NCBI RefSeq assembly: GCF_034929435.1 | Contig: NZ_JAYFUM010000006.1 | Coordinates: forward strand, 62,001-126,000 | Length of the DNA stretch: 64,000 nucleotides | Reading direction: 5' to 3' | Source of the DNA: Arcicella rigui | GTDB lineage: Bacteria; Bacteroidota; Bacteroidia; Cytophagales; Spirosomataceae | Shown here: piece after piece, positions 9,301 through 16,899 of the stretch | Numbering within the stretch: position 1 is the first letter of the stretch | Layout of the letters: the number at the start of each line of letters is the position of its first letter | Notes under the pieces: generated by a model | Told to the model about the DNA's origin: nothing | Database searches by the model: none | Seen by the model: only the letters and a program-made list of their open reading frames with translations | Position numbers and translations under genes: made by a program

Positions 9301-9814
9301 AATCACTGCCGACGACCAAGTAAGAACTGACTACGGAAATGTACCGCAAATTACTTATGGGGTTGTGTTTAACTCTGGCTACAAAAACTTCGATTTATCA
9401 TTCGTGGTTTCTGGACAAACCAAAGTTAGCCAATATGTTTTACCAGAATCTGGTCAAGTAGGTAATTTTTACAGCAGTTGGGCCGATAATCGTTGGAGTC
9501 CAACCAATCCAAATGGTACTTATCCAAGAGTCGATACTCGTACTTCATCATCTATCAACGGAGGTTTGTACAACAGTACATTCTGGTTGAATGATGCTTC
9601 ATTTGTTCGTTTGAAAAACGTTGAAATTGGTTATACGCTTCCAACTTCATTATTAAGTACATTGAAAATCAAGCAAGTGCGTGTGTATGCCAACGCCTTC
9701 AACCTTCTTACTTTAACAGGCGTGAAAGACTATGACCCAGAAGGCAATAGCACAAGCGGTCAATTCTATCCACAACAGCGAATTATCAATCTCGGTGTAA
9801 ATGTTAAGTTTTAA
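6389..9814 (+). CDS. SusC/RagA TonB-linked transporter with STN domain, locus 1
   Basis: An outer-membrane glycan importer. The ATG at 6389 is chosen because a signal peptide follows (MKKIRQTSRLLLLAMKISLI, cut after FSYG or TKAQ), giving 1,141 residues; the open frame runs further upstream to 6272 through a GC-rich hairpin patch that does not look coding. Order: an STN signalling domain (about 40-115), a carboxypeptidase-like beta domain (IKGKVTDVEKGEGMAGVSVF), the TonB-box-like segment DEVVVVGYGTQKK, a plug (VRGFASTGNNDVLIVVDG) and a C-terminal barrel ending in VNVKF. The STN domain means it also signals to FecR. SusD follows after 12 bp. Confidence 0.94.
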   Translation: MKKIRQTSRLLLLAMKISLIQLALSFIFATFSYGIDTKAQEFLNKSISLSASNEKLKTVLEKIEEQTSVKFIYSSKVIQANRKVNFAVRQQRLSDVLTGLFSPLNLRYRIIDGQIILSLNDNTSSPVFPQNENTVEIPQPVDKTIKGKVTDVEKGEGMAGVSVFVKGTQRGTTTDPDGNYSITVPNDADVLIFSFVGYEKQEIAIGGRITINVSLKVDVKSLDEVVVVGYGTQKKVTLTGSVSEVKGTEIVKSPQPNLSNSLAGRFSGFVANNRGGEPGYDGSSYTVRGFASTGNNDVLIVVDGIPGQVGGLERLDPNDIESISILKDASAAVYGSRAANGVILVTTKRGGTGKPTISYSFNQGFSSPTRLPKLADAPTYATILNEIDYYNNPAGGMNQHYSADEIAKFANVSDPINYPNTNWQKETLKSVALQNQHSLSINGGTENTKYYLSLGTIFQDGLYKNGVTQYKQYNFRSNVETNITENFKVSLSLSGRQEDRQYPTTGAGNIFRSIYRAYPTVVSVYPNGLPSTGVENSNPVVLATSVGGTSLNPTTVFNGILRASYTLPFVKGLSIDGFYSADRSYNFTKTFSTPYPLYSYSKASDTYNRVITGGSAGLATLGESQVNTNMAVQNIKLNYNLHTGNHSLSAFVAYEQSKNSQETFGAGRINYPTVSTPELSQGGAAATDKSNYGSSYHFTRKSYIGRAAYNFSEKYLAELQMRVDGSSIFPEGKQYGFFPSISAGWRVSEEPWFKVKAISDLKLRASYGSLGNDNVGQFQYYNNYSFNNTYVIGSNTIHSGIDLTKLANPDITWEVAKKMDLGLNTVLFKNISWEFIYFEQQRSNILATRNASIPNVSGIVNPYGSGTLVPDENIGKVNNKGFETSLSYNHSGEFRYNISANFTYAKSKVIFIDEAAGALPYQRQTGRPLYTYQLYNAIGIFKTKAELDAYPHVSGAQLGDLILEDYNKDGKITADDQVRTDYGNVPQITYGVVFNSGYKNFDLSFVVSGQTKVSQYVLPESGQVGNFYSSWADNRWSPTNPNGTYPRVDTRTSSSINGGLYNSTFWLNDASFVRLKNVEIGYTLPTSLLSTLKIKQVRVYANAFNLLTLTGVKDYDPEGNSTSGQFYPQQRIINLGVNVKF

Positions 9815-9826
9815 TATTTTAAATTA

Positions 9827-11515
9827 ATGAAAATGAAATCTAAAAATATCATTGCCATAGCATCCATTATCTCAGGAGTAGTCCTTTCGATGAATGCTTG
9901 TAAAACTGATTTTCTCAATATAGTACCAACCGATAGAGTATCGGATGCGTCCATTCTTACAGATTCTTCTTTGTTTGAATCTTTCGTGATTAACCGTTAC
10001 ATGGGCGTTCGTCTTACCGAAAAAGAAGCAGAAGGTACGCCTCCCGGCTTTGGTAGAGGTTACGAGTACGCCATGTGGTCGTCATTGACGGATGAATCAA
10101 TTTATAATAACGACGACAATACTTGGTTGATTCAAAGAGGGCAATTAGCTCCAGAAAATACAGGTATTGCAGGAACGATTTGGGGAAGAAGTTACCGCAG
10201 TATTCGTGAAGTAAATTATGCTTTGGCGAATATCGACAAAGTACCAGTAAGTACAGCTCAGAAAAACAGATTGAAAGGTGAATTGAAATTCATCAGAGCT
10301 TTTCGTTATCAAGACCTAATCCGTAATTACGGAGGCGTGGTATTGATGGGCGATAAAGTATTGGAATTGGGCGAAGATTTAGCCAATGCTGATATTTATA
10401 CAAAAGCTTCTATCAAAGATTGTATCACTTATGTAACGGCTGAATTAGATGAAGCCAGTAAATTATTGCCTGAAAGTAACAATAATACTTGGCAGTTGGG
10501 GCGTGCTACCAAAGGGGCAGCTTTGGCTTTGAAGTCACGCTTATTGTTATACGCTGCAAGTCCTTTGTACAACAGTGGTACTTGGCAAGAAGCTGCTAAG
10601 GCTGCCAAAGACGTAATGGACATGGGCAAGTACAGCCTTTTTACTAATGGCTATGACAAACTTTTCTTAACGCCAGAAAATAATTCAGAAATTATTTTTG
10701 AACGTTTATACACACAAGGGGCTCGTCACGTATGTTTAGAAATTTCTAATGCTCCAAACGGATTTGGCGGTTGGGGTGGCAACGTGCCATTGCAAAACGT
10801 AGTTGATGCTTATGAAATGGATAATGGAAAACCCATTACCGACCCGACTTCTGGGTATAATGACCAAGCTCCGTACTTGCATCGTGACCCACGTTTTTAT
10901 ATGACAATATTGTATAATGATGCCAGCTATCGTAGCAACAAAGTACAGACTTTCTTGCCGGGTGGAAAAGACAGTAAAGATGGACCATCAAACTGGAATA
11001 CTTCTAAAACGGGTTATTATCTTAAAAAATTCATGAATGATAATTTACCGATTGATAATCCTTGGGATATTGCGGGTACTCAGCCTTGGATTTATTTTAG
11101 ATATGCAGAAATTCTATTGAATTATGCTGAAGCTCAAAACGAAGCATCTGGACCAGACCAAACGGTTTACAATGCCATCAATGCCATCAGAAGCAGACCG
11201 GGTGTAAATATGCCAGCTATTCCAAGTGGTCTTACACAAGCACAGATGCGTGAAACGATTCGTCGTGAGCGTCAGGTTGAATTAGCTTTTGAAGAGCATC
11301 GTTATTATGACGTTCGTCGTTGGAAAATTGCTAATATTACAGAAAACGTTCCAGCTTATGGAATCGACGTTGTGAAAACTGGCAATACCGTAACTTACAC
11401 CAAGAAAGAAGCCCTTTCAGGTCGCCATTTTGAAGAGAAGCATTACTTCTTGCCTATTCCAAGAGCAGAAATTCAAGCTTCAAATGGAAAATTATCACAA
11501 ACAAGCGGTTATTAA
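9827..11515 (+). CDS. SusD/RagB glycan-binding lipoprotein, locus 1
   Basis: A 562-residue surface lipoprotein that caps the SusC channel. The signal peptide runs to an acceptor cysteine in LSMNACKTDF, followed by the usual FLNIVPTDR start of mature SusD proteins. Helical TPR-like segments (ELKFIRAFRYQDLIRNYGGV) and the C-terminal RRERQVELAFEEHRYYDVRRW are family hallmarks. It binds the same glycan as its SusC partner; specificity cannot be read from sequence. It lies 12 bp after susC 1. Confidence 0.94.
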   Translation: MKMKSKNIIAIASIISGVVLSMNACKTDFLNIVPTDRVSDASILTDSSLFESFVINRYMGVRLTEKEAEGTPPGFGRGYEYAMWSSLTDESIYNNDDNTWLIQRGQLAPENTGIAGTIWGRSYRSIREVNYALANIDKVPVSTAQKNRLKGELKFIRAFRYQDLIRNYGGVVLMGDKVLELGEDLANADIYTKASIKDCITYVTAELDEASKLLPESNNNTWQLGRATKGAALALKSRLLLYAASPLYNSGTWQEAAKAAKDVMDMGKYSLFTNGYDKLFLTPENNSEIIFERLYTQGARHVCLEISNAPNGFGGWGGNVPLQNVVDAYEMDNGKPITDPTSGYNDQAPYLHRDPRFYMTILYNDASYRSNKVQTFLPGGKDSKDGPSNWNTSKTGYYLKKFMNDNLPIDNPWDIAGTQPWIYFRYAEILLNYAEAQNEASGPDQTVYNAINAIRSRPGVNMPAIPSGLTQAQMRETIRRERQVELAFEEHRYYDVRRWKIANITENVPAYGIDVVKTGNTVTYTKKEALSGRHFEEKHYFLPIPRAEIQASNGKLSQTSGY

Positions 11516-11523
11516 TCATAGCT

Positions 11524-11553
11524 CCTCAGCTTTTACTTATGTAGAAGCTGAGG
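11524..11553 (+). other. Intercistronic hairpin between susD 1 and the GH30 gene
   Basis: A 9-bp perfect stem, CCTCAGCTT (11524-11532) and AAGCTGAGG (11545-11553), with a 12-base loop. No U run follows, so it is more likely an mRNA-protecting or processing hairpin than a terminator. It would stabilise the susCD part of the message relative to the glycosidase. Confidence 0.5.
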
Positions 11554-11604
11554 TATTGCTGAACCTTCTATGATTTTATGCAAACCATTCTTAATTGTTG
11601 AAAC

Positions 11605-13197
11605 ATGAAACTAAAATCATATCAAAACCTCTCAAACCTATTTAATTTCAAAAGACTTACCAGTCTTTCGCTAATGGTTTCAATCTTGAGCTGTTCCAAA
11701 GCTCAGGTTGTACCAGAAGCGGTAAAAAGTAACGCCCAACAAAATATTACGATTGATGCAGCTAAGACTTTCCAGAAGATTCAACATTTTGGAGCTTCGG
11801 ATGCTTGGTCTTGTCAGTTTGTAGGAAATTGGTCGGATGCGAATAAAAATGCTATTGCAGATTTACTTTTTAGTCAGGAAAATGATGCCAACGGACAGCC
11901 CAAAGGCATAGGTTTGTCGCTTTGGCGATTTAATATCGGAGCAGGAAGTGCCGAAAAAGGCAGCGAAAGTGGTATTAATGACGAATGGAGAAGAGCGGAA
12001 TCTTTCTTGAATGATAATGGTACTTATCAATGGGACAAACAGGCTGGACAAATCTGGTTTTTGAATGCCGCCAAGCAACGCAAAGTAAGCCAGTTTTTGG
12101 CTTTTACCAATTCGCCTCCTGTACAATTTACTGTCAATAACAAGGCTTTTGCCACCAAAGGACAGTCGAATTTGAGTGCTGATAAGTACGGAGATTTTGC
12201 TAATTTCTTGGCTTCGGTCATCAAAGGTGTACAGACAAAAACGGGAATTTTATTCGATTATGTCAGTCCAGTGAACGAACCTCAATGGGAATGGAGTGAT
12301 GGCGGACAAGAAGGAACGCCTTTTAAAAATGAGGAAATTGCAGGGATTACTCGTGCTTTAAGTGCCGGTTTGCTAAAAGCCAATCTAAGTACAAAAATCA
12401 ATGTTGCCGAAGCGGGTCAGCTTGATTATTTGTATTCAGCCAGTAATAATGCCTTGAAAGGCAACCAAATAAGTGATTTTTTTAGTCCGAATTCGGCTAA
12501 CTATATTGCCAATTTGCCCAATCTTGAAATGGCAATTTCGGGACATAGTTATTTTACCAGTTCACCTTTTACACAGGCAAAAGACAAGCGTAAAACCTTA
12601 GCGGATAAAGTAGCGGAAATTCCTTCTTTGAAATATTGGATGTCGGAGTACTGTATTTTGGGCGATAACAGTGGCGAAATGGACGGCAACAAAAAAAACC
12701 TTGGAATAGACCCTGCTTTGTATTTGGCAAGAGTGATTCACAACGATTTGGTTAATGGCAATGCTACGGCTTGGCATTGGTGGCTGGCAATTTCTCCTTA
12801 CGACTACAAAGACGGTTTAATTTACATTGATAAATCTAAAACCAACGGAAATTTTAGTGCCAGTAAAATGCTTTGGAGTTTTGGAAATTTCAGTCGTTTT
12901 ATTCGTCCAAATGCAGAAAGAGTTTCCACCGTTTTAGAAAATGAAAATCCACAAAGTAATTTATTATTAGTTTCATCTTACAAAGATGTCGCCAACAAGC
13001 AATTGGTTTGCGTAATCATCAATTCAGATATTAATGCAGTTGATGTAAACCTAAATGTTAAAAATCTTAGTATCAATTCAGCAACAAGCTATCTTACCTC
13101 TAAAGACGCTGATTTGAAGCCACAGAAATCTGTGGCTATCAATCAAGCAATCACCGTTCCTGCTCGTTCTATCATCACCGTAGTTGGGACTTATTAA
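11605..13197 (+). CDS. GH30-family glycoside hydrolase, surface lipoprotein
   Basis: A 530-residue enzyme of the COG5520/GH30 type. The lipobox VSILSC (acceptor C30) predicts a lipoprotein. The (beta/alpha)8 domain carries E225 in SPVNEPQWEW as acid/base and E348 in WMSEYCILG as nucleophile, both at expected clan-A sites. The C-terminal beta-sandwich (about 450-530) completes the family's bipartite fold. The N-terminal FGASDAWSCQF resembles bacterial relatives annotated as endo-beta-1,6-galactanases; glucosylceramidase- or xylanase-like activity cannot be excluded. It is the only glycosidase of locus 1 and would trim the polymer before SusCD import. Confidence 0.88.
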   Translation: MKLKSYQNLSNLFNFKRLTSLSLMVSILSCSKAQVVPEAVKSNAQQNITIDAAKTFQKIQHFGASDAWSCQFVGNWSDANKNAIADLLFSQENDANGQPKGIGLSLWRFNIGAGSAEKGSESGINDEWRRAESFLNDNGTYQWDKQAGQIWFLNAAKQRKVSQFLAFTNSPPVQFTVNNKAFATKGQSNLSADKYGDFANFLASVIKGVQTKTGILFDYVSPVNEPQWEWSDGGQEGTPFKNEEIAGITRALSAGLLKANLSTKINVAEAGQLDYLYSASNNALKGNQISDFFSPNSANYIANLPNLEMAISGHSYFTSSPFTQAKDKRKTLADKVAEIPSLKYWMSEYCILGDNSGEMDGNKKNLGIDPALYLARVIHNDLVNGNATAWHWWLAISPYDYKDGLIYIDKSKTNGNFSASKMLWSFGNFSRFIRPNAERVSTVLENENPQSNLLLVSSYKDVANKQLVCVIINSDINAVDVNLNVKNLSINSATSYLTSKDADLKPQKSVAINQAITVPARSIITVVGTY

Positions 13198-13302
13198 CCG
13201 TGATTGGTAATTAGTGATTTGTGATTAGTATTGCAAGTTTTTGATTATCAGTTATTTGTAAAATATTAATTTCTGTTAATTCAGTACTTAATTTATATAC
13301 TT

Positions 13303-13356
13303 TAGGCAATAGGCTAAATGTTTATTTTTCGGAATAATCATTTTACCTATTGCCTA
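13303..13356. terminator. Inverted repeat between convergent genes
   Basis: An 11-bp perfect inverted repeat, TAGGCAATAGG (13303-13313) and CCTATTGCCTA (13346-13356), with 32 bases inside. It sits between the convergent GH30 and isomerase genes, where a bidirectional terminator is expected. The long loop and weak U tracts make it atypical. The flanking bases (GCTTAAAGCTTAAAGC) belong to the dispersed AGCT word family, so it may be one of those elements instead. Confidence 0.4.
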
Positions 13357-13391
13357 CTGCTTAAAGCTTAAAGCATACAGCCTAAAGCCAA

Positions 13392-14198
13392 TCAAGCATA
13401 CCTCTCTTTCAATAAATTCATCATAAAGACGTTTATTTCCCACTGATTCGCCACGGGCATTTGTGTGTAAGGCAGTACAGGCATATAATTAGCTGGGCCA
13501 AATTCGGTAGTGATGGTTAAATCTGTACCTTCTTGCTGATGTTTTGCTACAATTTTATCCCACCAAGCCAAGTGCCTGTCTAATACTTCTTGCCATTCTG
13601 GTCCTCTTGGGTCGTTTACTTGTGGCCCTTCTTGATGCCCAACTCTGCTGTGAATATGTGCAGTATGATTCAGTGCAAGGGTAACAGCTTCTTCTTGGTC
13701 TTCTAAAAGCGATTCGTGTACATTGCACCAATGCGAAATATCCAAACAAATCTTGAGTTCGGGAAGTTCTTCTAAGTACTGCTGACAAATGTGTGCGGCA
13801 AAAAGTGCTTTTCCACGATGCGTTTCATGAAGGATTGGAATGCCCGTTTCTTGGGAAATATTACTTGCCAAATCAAATAATCTTTTGTTTTGGGCGAAAG
13901 AAAAATAATCTTTTCCTGTCTGACAATTGATAAAAATAGGATTTACTTCTGCCAAATGACGCAAGTATTTTTCGTAATTTTTGGCATGTTCGTTCACGTC
14001 TTTTTCTAAAGACTGCCAGTATTGCCCAATAAACTCCAATTCGTAATCGGCAAGTATTTGAAGGATTTCTTGTTTTTCATGAGGCTCAAAAGGTAAGTGC
14101 GTTTCTACACCATCGTAGCCTGCTTGTTTTACATTTGCACAAAAAGTGCTGAAAGGAAGTTTATTTCCCCAATGTGGAGCGTAAAATTTTATCGCCAT
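13392..14198 (-). CDS. Sugar-phosphate isomerase/epimerase (AP-endonuclease-2 fold)
   Basis: A 268-residue TIM-barrel protein of the xylose-isomerase-like family. Expected metal-ligand positions are visible: E in GIPILHETHRGK, D in CLDISHWCNVHE, H in HIHSRVGHQ and E in TITTEFGP. There is no signal peptide, so it is cytoplasmic. It converges on the GH30 gene and may process a monosaccharide released by locus 1. Many relatives act on unusual sugars or inositols, so the substrate is open. Confidence 0.8.
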   Translation of the reverse strand: MAIKFYAPHWGNKLPFSTFCANVKQAGYDGVETHLPFEPHEKQEILQILADYELEFIGQYWQSLEKDVNEHAKNYEKYLRHLAEVNPIFINCQTGKDYFSFAQNKRLFDLASNISQETGIPILHETHRGKALFAAHICQQYLEELPELKICLDISHWCNVHESLLEDQEEAVTLALNHTAHIHSRVGHQEGPQVNDPRGPEWQEVLDRHLAWWDKIVAKHQQEGTDLTITTEFGPANYMPVLPYTQMPVANQWEINVFMMNLLKERYA

Positions 14199-14390
14199 TT
14201 TTTTGTTTGCTGAAAAATTTTTTATGCTAAGGGTTTGAATTAGTTTTGTGAAAAATAATCTTTATTTTGTACATAAACAACGAAAAATAAAATCTTATTA
14301 TTAATTTTTTAAGTATAAAATGTATTTATTTTCATTTTAAGGAATATATTGTCTTAACAATTTTTTAGCATAGTATTTTTTGGTTTTTTC

Positions 14391-14434
14391 TTGACAAAAT
14401 AAAAAGAAGCTTTTTTTAAACTACATTTTGTCAA
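14391..14434. promoter_or_regulatory. Inverted repeat in the locus 2 sigma promoter region
   Basis: TTGACAAAAT (14391-14400) and ATTTTGTCAA (14425-14434) form a perfect 10-bp inverted repeat with 24 bases between. TAGCTTTA at 14445-14452 is one base off the -7 consensus and would lie just downstream. The repeat may be an operator for the ECF sigma gene at 14496. The rest of the 14199-14495 gap is very AT-rich and shows nothing else. Confidence 0.4.
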
Positions 14435-14495
14435 ATTTATTAAGTAGCTTTAATGTGAATATATCGTTTGTTGAGTATAAAATTTAATTCGCTGA

Positions 14496-15092
14496 ATGGT
14501 TAAGGATTTTTTACATGATGAAAAAGAACTGTTAAAACTCGCTTCTTCTGGAAATGAAAAAGCATTTACGTACCTTTTTCATGCACATAAAAATAAACTT
14601 TTTGGTTATTTATTTAGACTTACCAATTCTCAAGAAATTACAGAAGATATTATTCAAGAGATTTTTTTGAAACTTTGGAAAGATAAAAGTGAGTTAATCA
14701 ATATTGCACAATTTGATGCTTACCTTTTCAGAATGGCAAAAAATCAAGCTATCAATGCTTTCAAAACGATTGCTCGCCAAACACTTCTTTATGCTGAATA
14801 CTTTGAAAATCAGACTTTTGAAGTAAATTCAACCGATAATTTGATACAATTCAACGAAACCCAAAGAATGCTTGCTCAAATTATCGAAAGTCTTCCTCCC
14901 CAACAAAAACTTGTCTATCAACTCAGTCGTGAGCAACATCTCAAGCACGAAGAAATTGCTCAGATGTTGAATCTTTCGCCCAACACGGTAAAAAATCATA
15001 TTATCCAAGCCATCAACACAATTAAGCAAAAGCTTAATTATCAGGCTGCTATGTGTTTGTTTTATATGTTTTGGATTATCCAGAAAAAATAA
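14496..15092 (+). CDS. ECF sigma-70 factor (FecI-like), locus 2
   Basis: A 198-residue ECF sigma factor of the Bacteroidota FecI-like expansion. Region 2 is ITEDIIQEIFLKLW (about residues 47-60), and region 4 is LPPQQKLVYQLSREQHL followed by HEEIAQMLNLSPNTVKNHI. It is followed by FecR, SusC and SusD in the same order as locus 1, so it should control locus 2 in response to that locus's glycan. The two window sigma factors are clearly divergent in sequence, which fits separate signalling circuits. Confidence 0.92.
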   Translation: MVKDFLHDEKELLKLASSGNEKAFTYLFHAHKNKLFGYLFRLTNSQEITEDIIQEIFLKLWKDKSELINIAQFDAYLFRMAKNQAINAFKTIARQTLLYAEYFENQTFEVNSTDNLIQFNETQRMLAQIIESLPPQQKLVYQLSREQHLKHEEIAQMLNLSPNTVKNHIIQAINTIKQKLNYQAAMCLFYMFWIIQKK

Positions 15093-15247
15093 TTTCATTT
15101 TTTTTTCATTTCAATTAGTCCTATTGTTTTCGAGGATTGTCTTCTATGTAGTTATGAGCCAAACAAGGTAGTCGAGGACGCTCGGCAGGCGAATTTGTAG
15201 GCGAATATTATTTAACATTTAAAAGAATGGTATTCCATTGACGTGAT

Positions 15248-16459
15248 ATGCCTTCAGAAAGAATCACCTTTTTGGTTGAAAAATTCTTCAGTAACCGCTG
15301 TACTGAAGACGAAAAATATGAACTTATGCAGTGGGCAAATGTTGCCACTGAGGATGAGTTAGCAGAGCTTTTGTATCATTCATGGAAAAACCATGAAGCT
15401 AACCTTGAGATGCCCGAAGAAATGTCGCAGAGGATATTGGCATCTATCTTTCATAAAGAGGAAAGTATTGAAGAAGAAAACCCAACATGGGAGGAAGAAG
15501 AAACGCCAAGTAGATTTTGGCAAATGGGTTATCGAATGGCGGCTTCCATTGCTGTTATTGTTGCGGTAGGTTTATTTGCTTGGTTTCAATATAATACTGT
15601 TCATCAGCGAAACGAAAATCGTTTGGTACAAGTAAAAGAATTTGAGAAAAACGATGTTTTGCCCGGAACGAATAAGGCAATTTTAACTTTTGATGATGGT
15701 TCTAAAGTAATTTTAGATACCTCAAAAAATGGAAATATTGCAAAACAAGGAGCAACGAATATTCTAAAACCTGAAAAAGGACAATTGGTGTATCAGGCAA
15801 CTGAAACGCCGAATGCTCGCCCAATGTACAATACCATTACTACGCCCAAAGGTGGGCAGTACCAAATTGTATTGTCGGATGGTACGAAAGTTTGGATGAA
15901 TGCGGCTTCGAGTTTGAGATTCCCAATGGTGTTTGTTGGCAAAGAAAGAAAAGTGGAAATGACGGGCGAGATTTATTTTGAAGTAGCCAAAAATACTAAA
16001 ATGCCATTTAAAGTATCAACCAATGGGCAAGAAGTAGAAGTATTGGGAACGCACTTCAACGTGATGGCTTACGAAAATGAAAAGTCTATCAAAACTACTT
16101 TGGTAGAAGGTTCTGTGAAGGTCAGTAAAGATAATCATTCAACGATACTTCAACCCGGACAGCAGAGTAAAGTGGGCTTTAGTAATGGTATTTTTAGAAC
16201 GATTAATGACGTAAGTTTAGAAGACGAGTTGGCTTGGAAAGAGGGTTACTTTCAGTTTAATAATACCAGTTTAGATATGATTATGCGACAAATTGAAAGA
16301 TGGTATGATGTTGATGTTCAGTACATTGGAAAAGTACCCGACGAACATTTTACAGGAAAACTTCCTCGGAATACGAATTTGTCGAATGTATTGAAAATTT
16401 TGTCGATGAGTGAAATTCAGTTCAAAATAGAAGGCAAAAAAATTATAATAACGCCTTGA
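15248..16459 (+). CDS. FecR-family anti-sigma factor, locus 2
   Basis: A 403-residue single-pass anti-sigma factor. The cytoplasmic N-terminus (1-92) carries the short conserved start LVEKFFSNRCTEDEKYEL. The membrane helix lies at about 97-115 (RMAASIAVIVAVGLFAWFQY). The periplasmic FecR domain includes YQIVLSDGTKVWMNAASSLR and VLGTHFNVMAY. A C-terminal DUF4974 segment (YFQFNNTSLDMIMRQIERWY) ends the protein. It pairs with the sigma factor 155 bp upstream and would receive the signal from the STN domain of susC 2. Confidence 0.93.
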   Translation: MPSERITFLVEKFFSNRCTEDEKYELMQWANVATEDELAELLYHSWKNHEANLEMPEEMSQRILASIFHKEESIEEENPTWEEEETPSRFWQMGYRMAASIAVIVAVGLFAWFQYNTVHQRNENRLVQVKEFEKNDVLPGTNKAILTFDDGSKVILDTSKNGNIAKQGATNILKPEKGQLVYQATETPNARPMYNTITTPKGGQYQIVLSDGTKVWMNAASSLRFPMVFVGKERKVEMTGEIYFEVAKNTKMPFKVSTNGQEVEVLGTHFNVMAYENEKSIKTTLVEGSVKVSKDNHSTILQPGQQSKVGFSNGIFRTINDVSLEDELAWKEGYFQFNNTSLDMIMRQIERWYDVDVQYIGKVPDEHFTGKLPRNTNLSNVLKILSMSEIQFKIEGKKIIITP

Positions 16460-16465
16460 ATAGTT

Positions 16466-16551
16466 GTGAGTTAGTGATTGAGTGAATTGTGAATTAGTGA
16501 TTCAGTGAGTTGTGAATTGGTGATTTATTGAGTTGTGAATTAGTGATTTTT
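16466..16551. repeat. 23-bp tandem repeat after FecR 2
   Basis: Three full copies and one partial copy of a 23-bp unit of the form GTGAATTAGTGATTCAGTGA plus GTT, starting at 16466, 16489, 16512 and 16535. Copies differ at a few positions each. The same GTGAATTAGTGA words recur at 24139-24350 and, less clearly, near 13210. It begins 7 bp after the FecR stop codon. Confidence 0.85.
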
Positions 16552-16713
16552 AAATCCTAAATCCGAAAGCTCAAATCCAAAATCTGACATCCGAAGTCCG
16601 ATAGCTGAAAGCTCACAGCTTAAAGCTTAAAGCTTATAGCCAAAGTCTAAAATAAAACATTTTTCAGTGCAGGTGGCACTTATTCCACTTCAAAGACATT
16701 AAACAACGAAAAA
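16552..16713. repeat. Dispersed intergenic words before susC 2
   Basis: A non-coding stretch holding both other word families: AATCCGAAAGCTCAAATCC, GACATCCGAAGTCCGATAGC, and then AGCTCACAGCTTAAAGCTTA. It continues the repeat-filled gap between FecR and SusC. No gene is visible. Confidence 0.55.
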
Positions 16714-16739
16714 AGCGAAAACGTTGCAGCGTTTTCGCT
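16714..16739 (+). promoter_or_regulatory. Leader hairpin upstream of susC 2
   Basis: A perfect 10-bp stem, AGCGAAAACG (16714-16723) with CGTTTTCGCT (16730-16739), and a 6-base loop. No T run follows. Its position matches the hairpin ahead of susC 1, so both loci carry a strong leader structure between fecR and susC. Confidence 0.55.
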
Positions 16740-16899
16740 CTAAAAGCGGTGTTTGATTACAATAATTTTTCCAAGTATCTTATCAAAACCCCAAAACAAA
16801 AGTATGAATCGCAATCCTATTTTCCAAATTAGGCTGGGCTTGCCGTGCAATTCGGCTTCGCCTCGTGGATTACAACTATCCACTAAACTCTTCAGGGTC

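Noticed and set aside
16753..16899. Upstream start codons (16753, 16804) for susC 2
   Set aside because: They add a long extension with no known domain ahead of a complete signal peptide at 16900; 16804 cannot be fully excluded.
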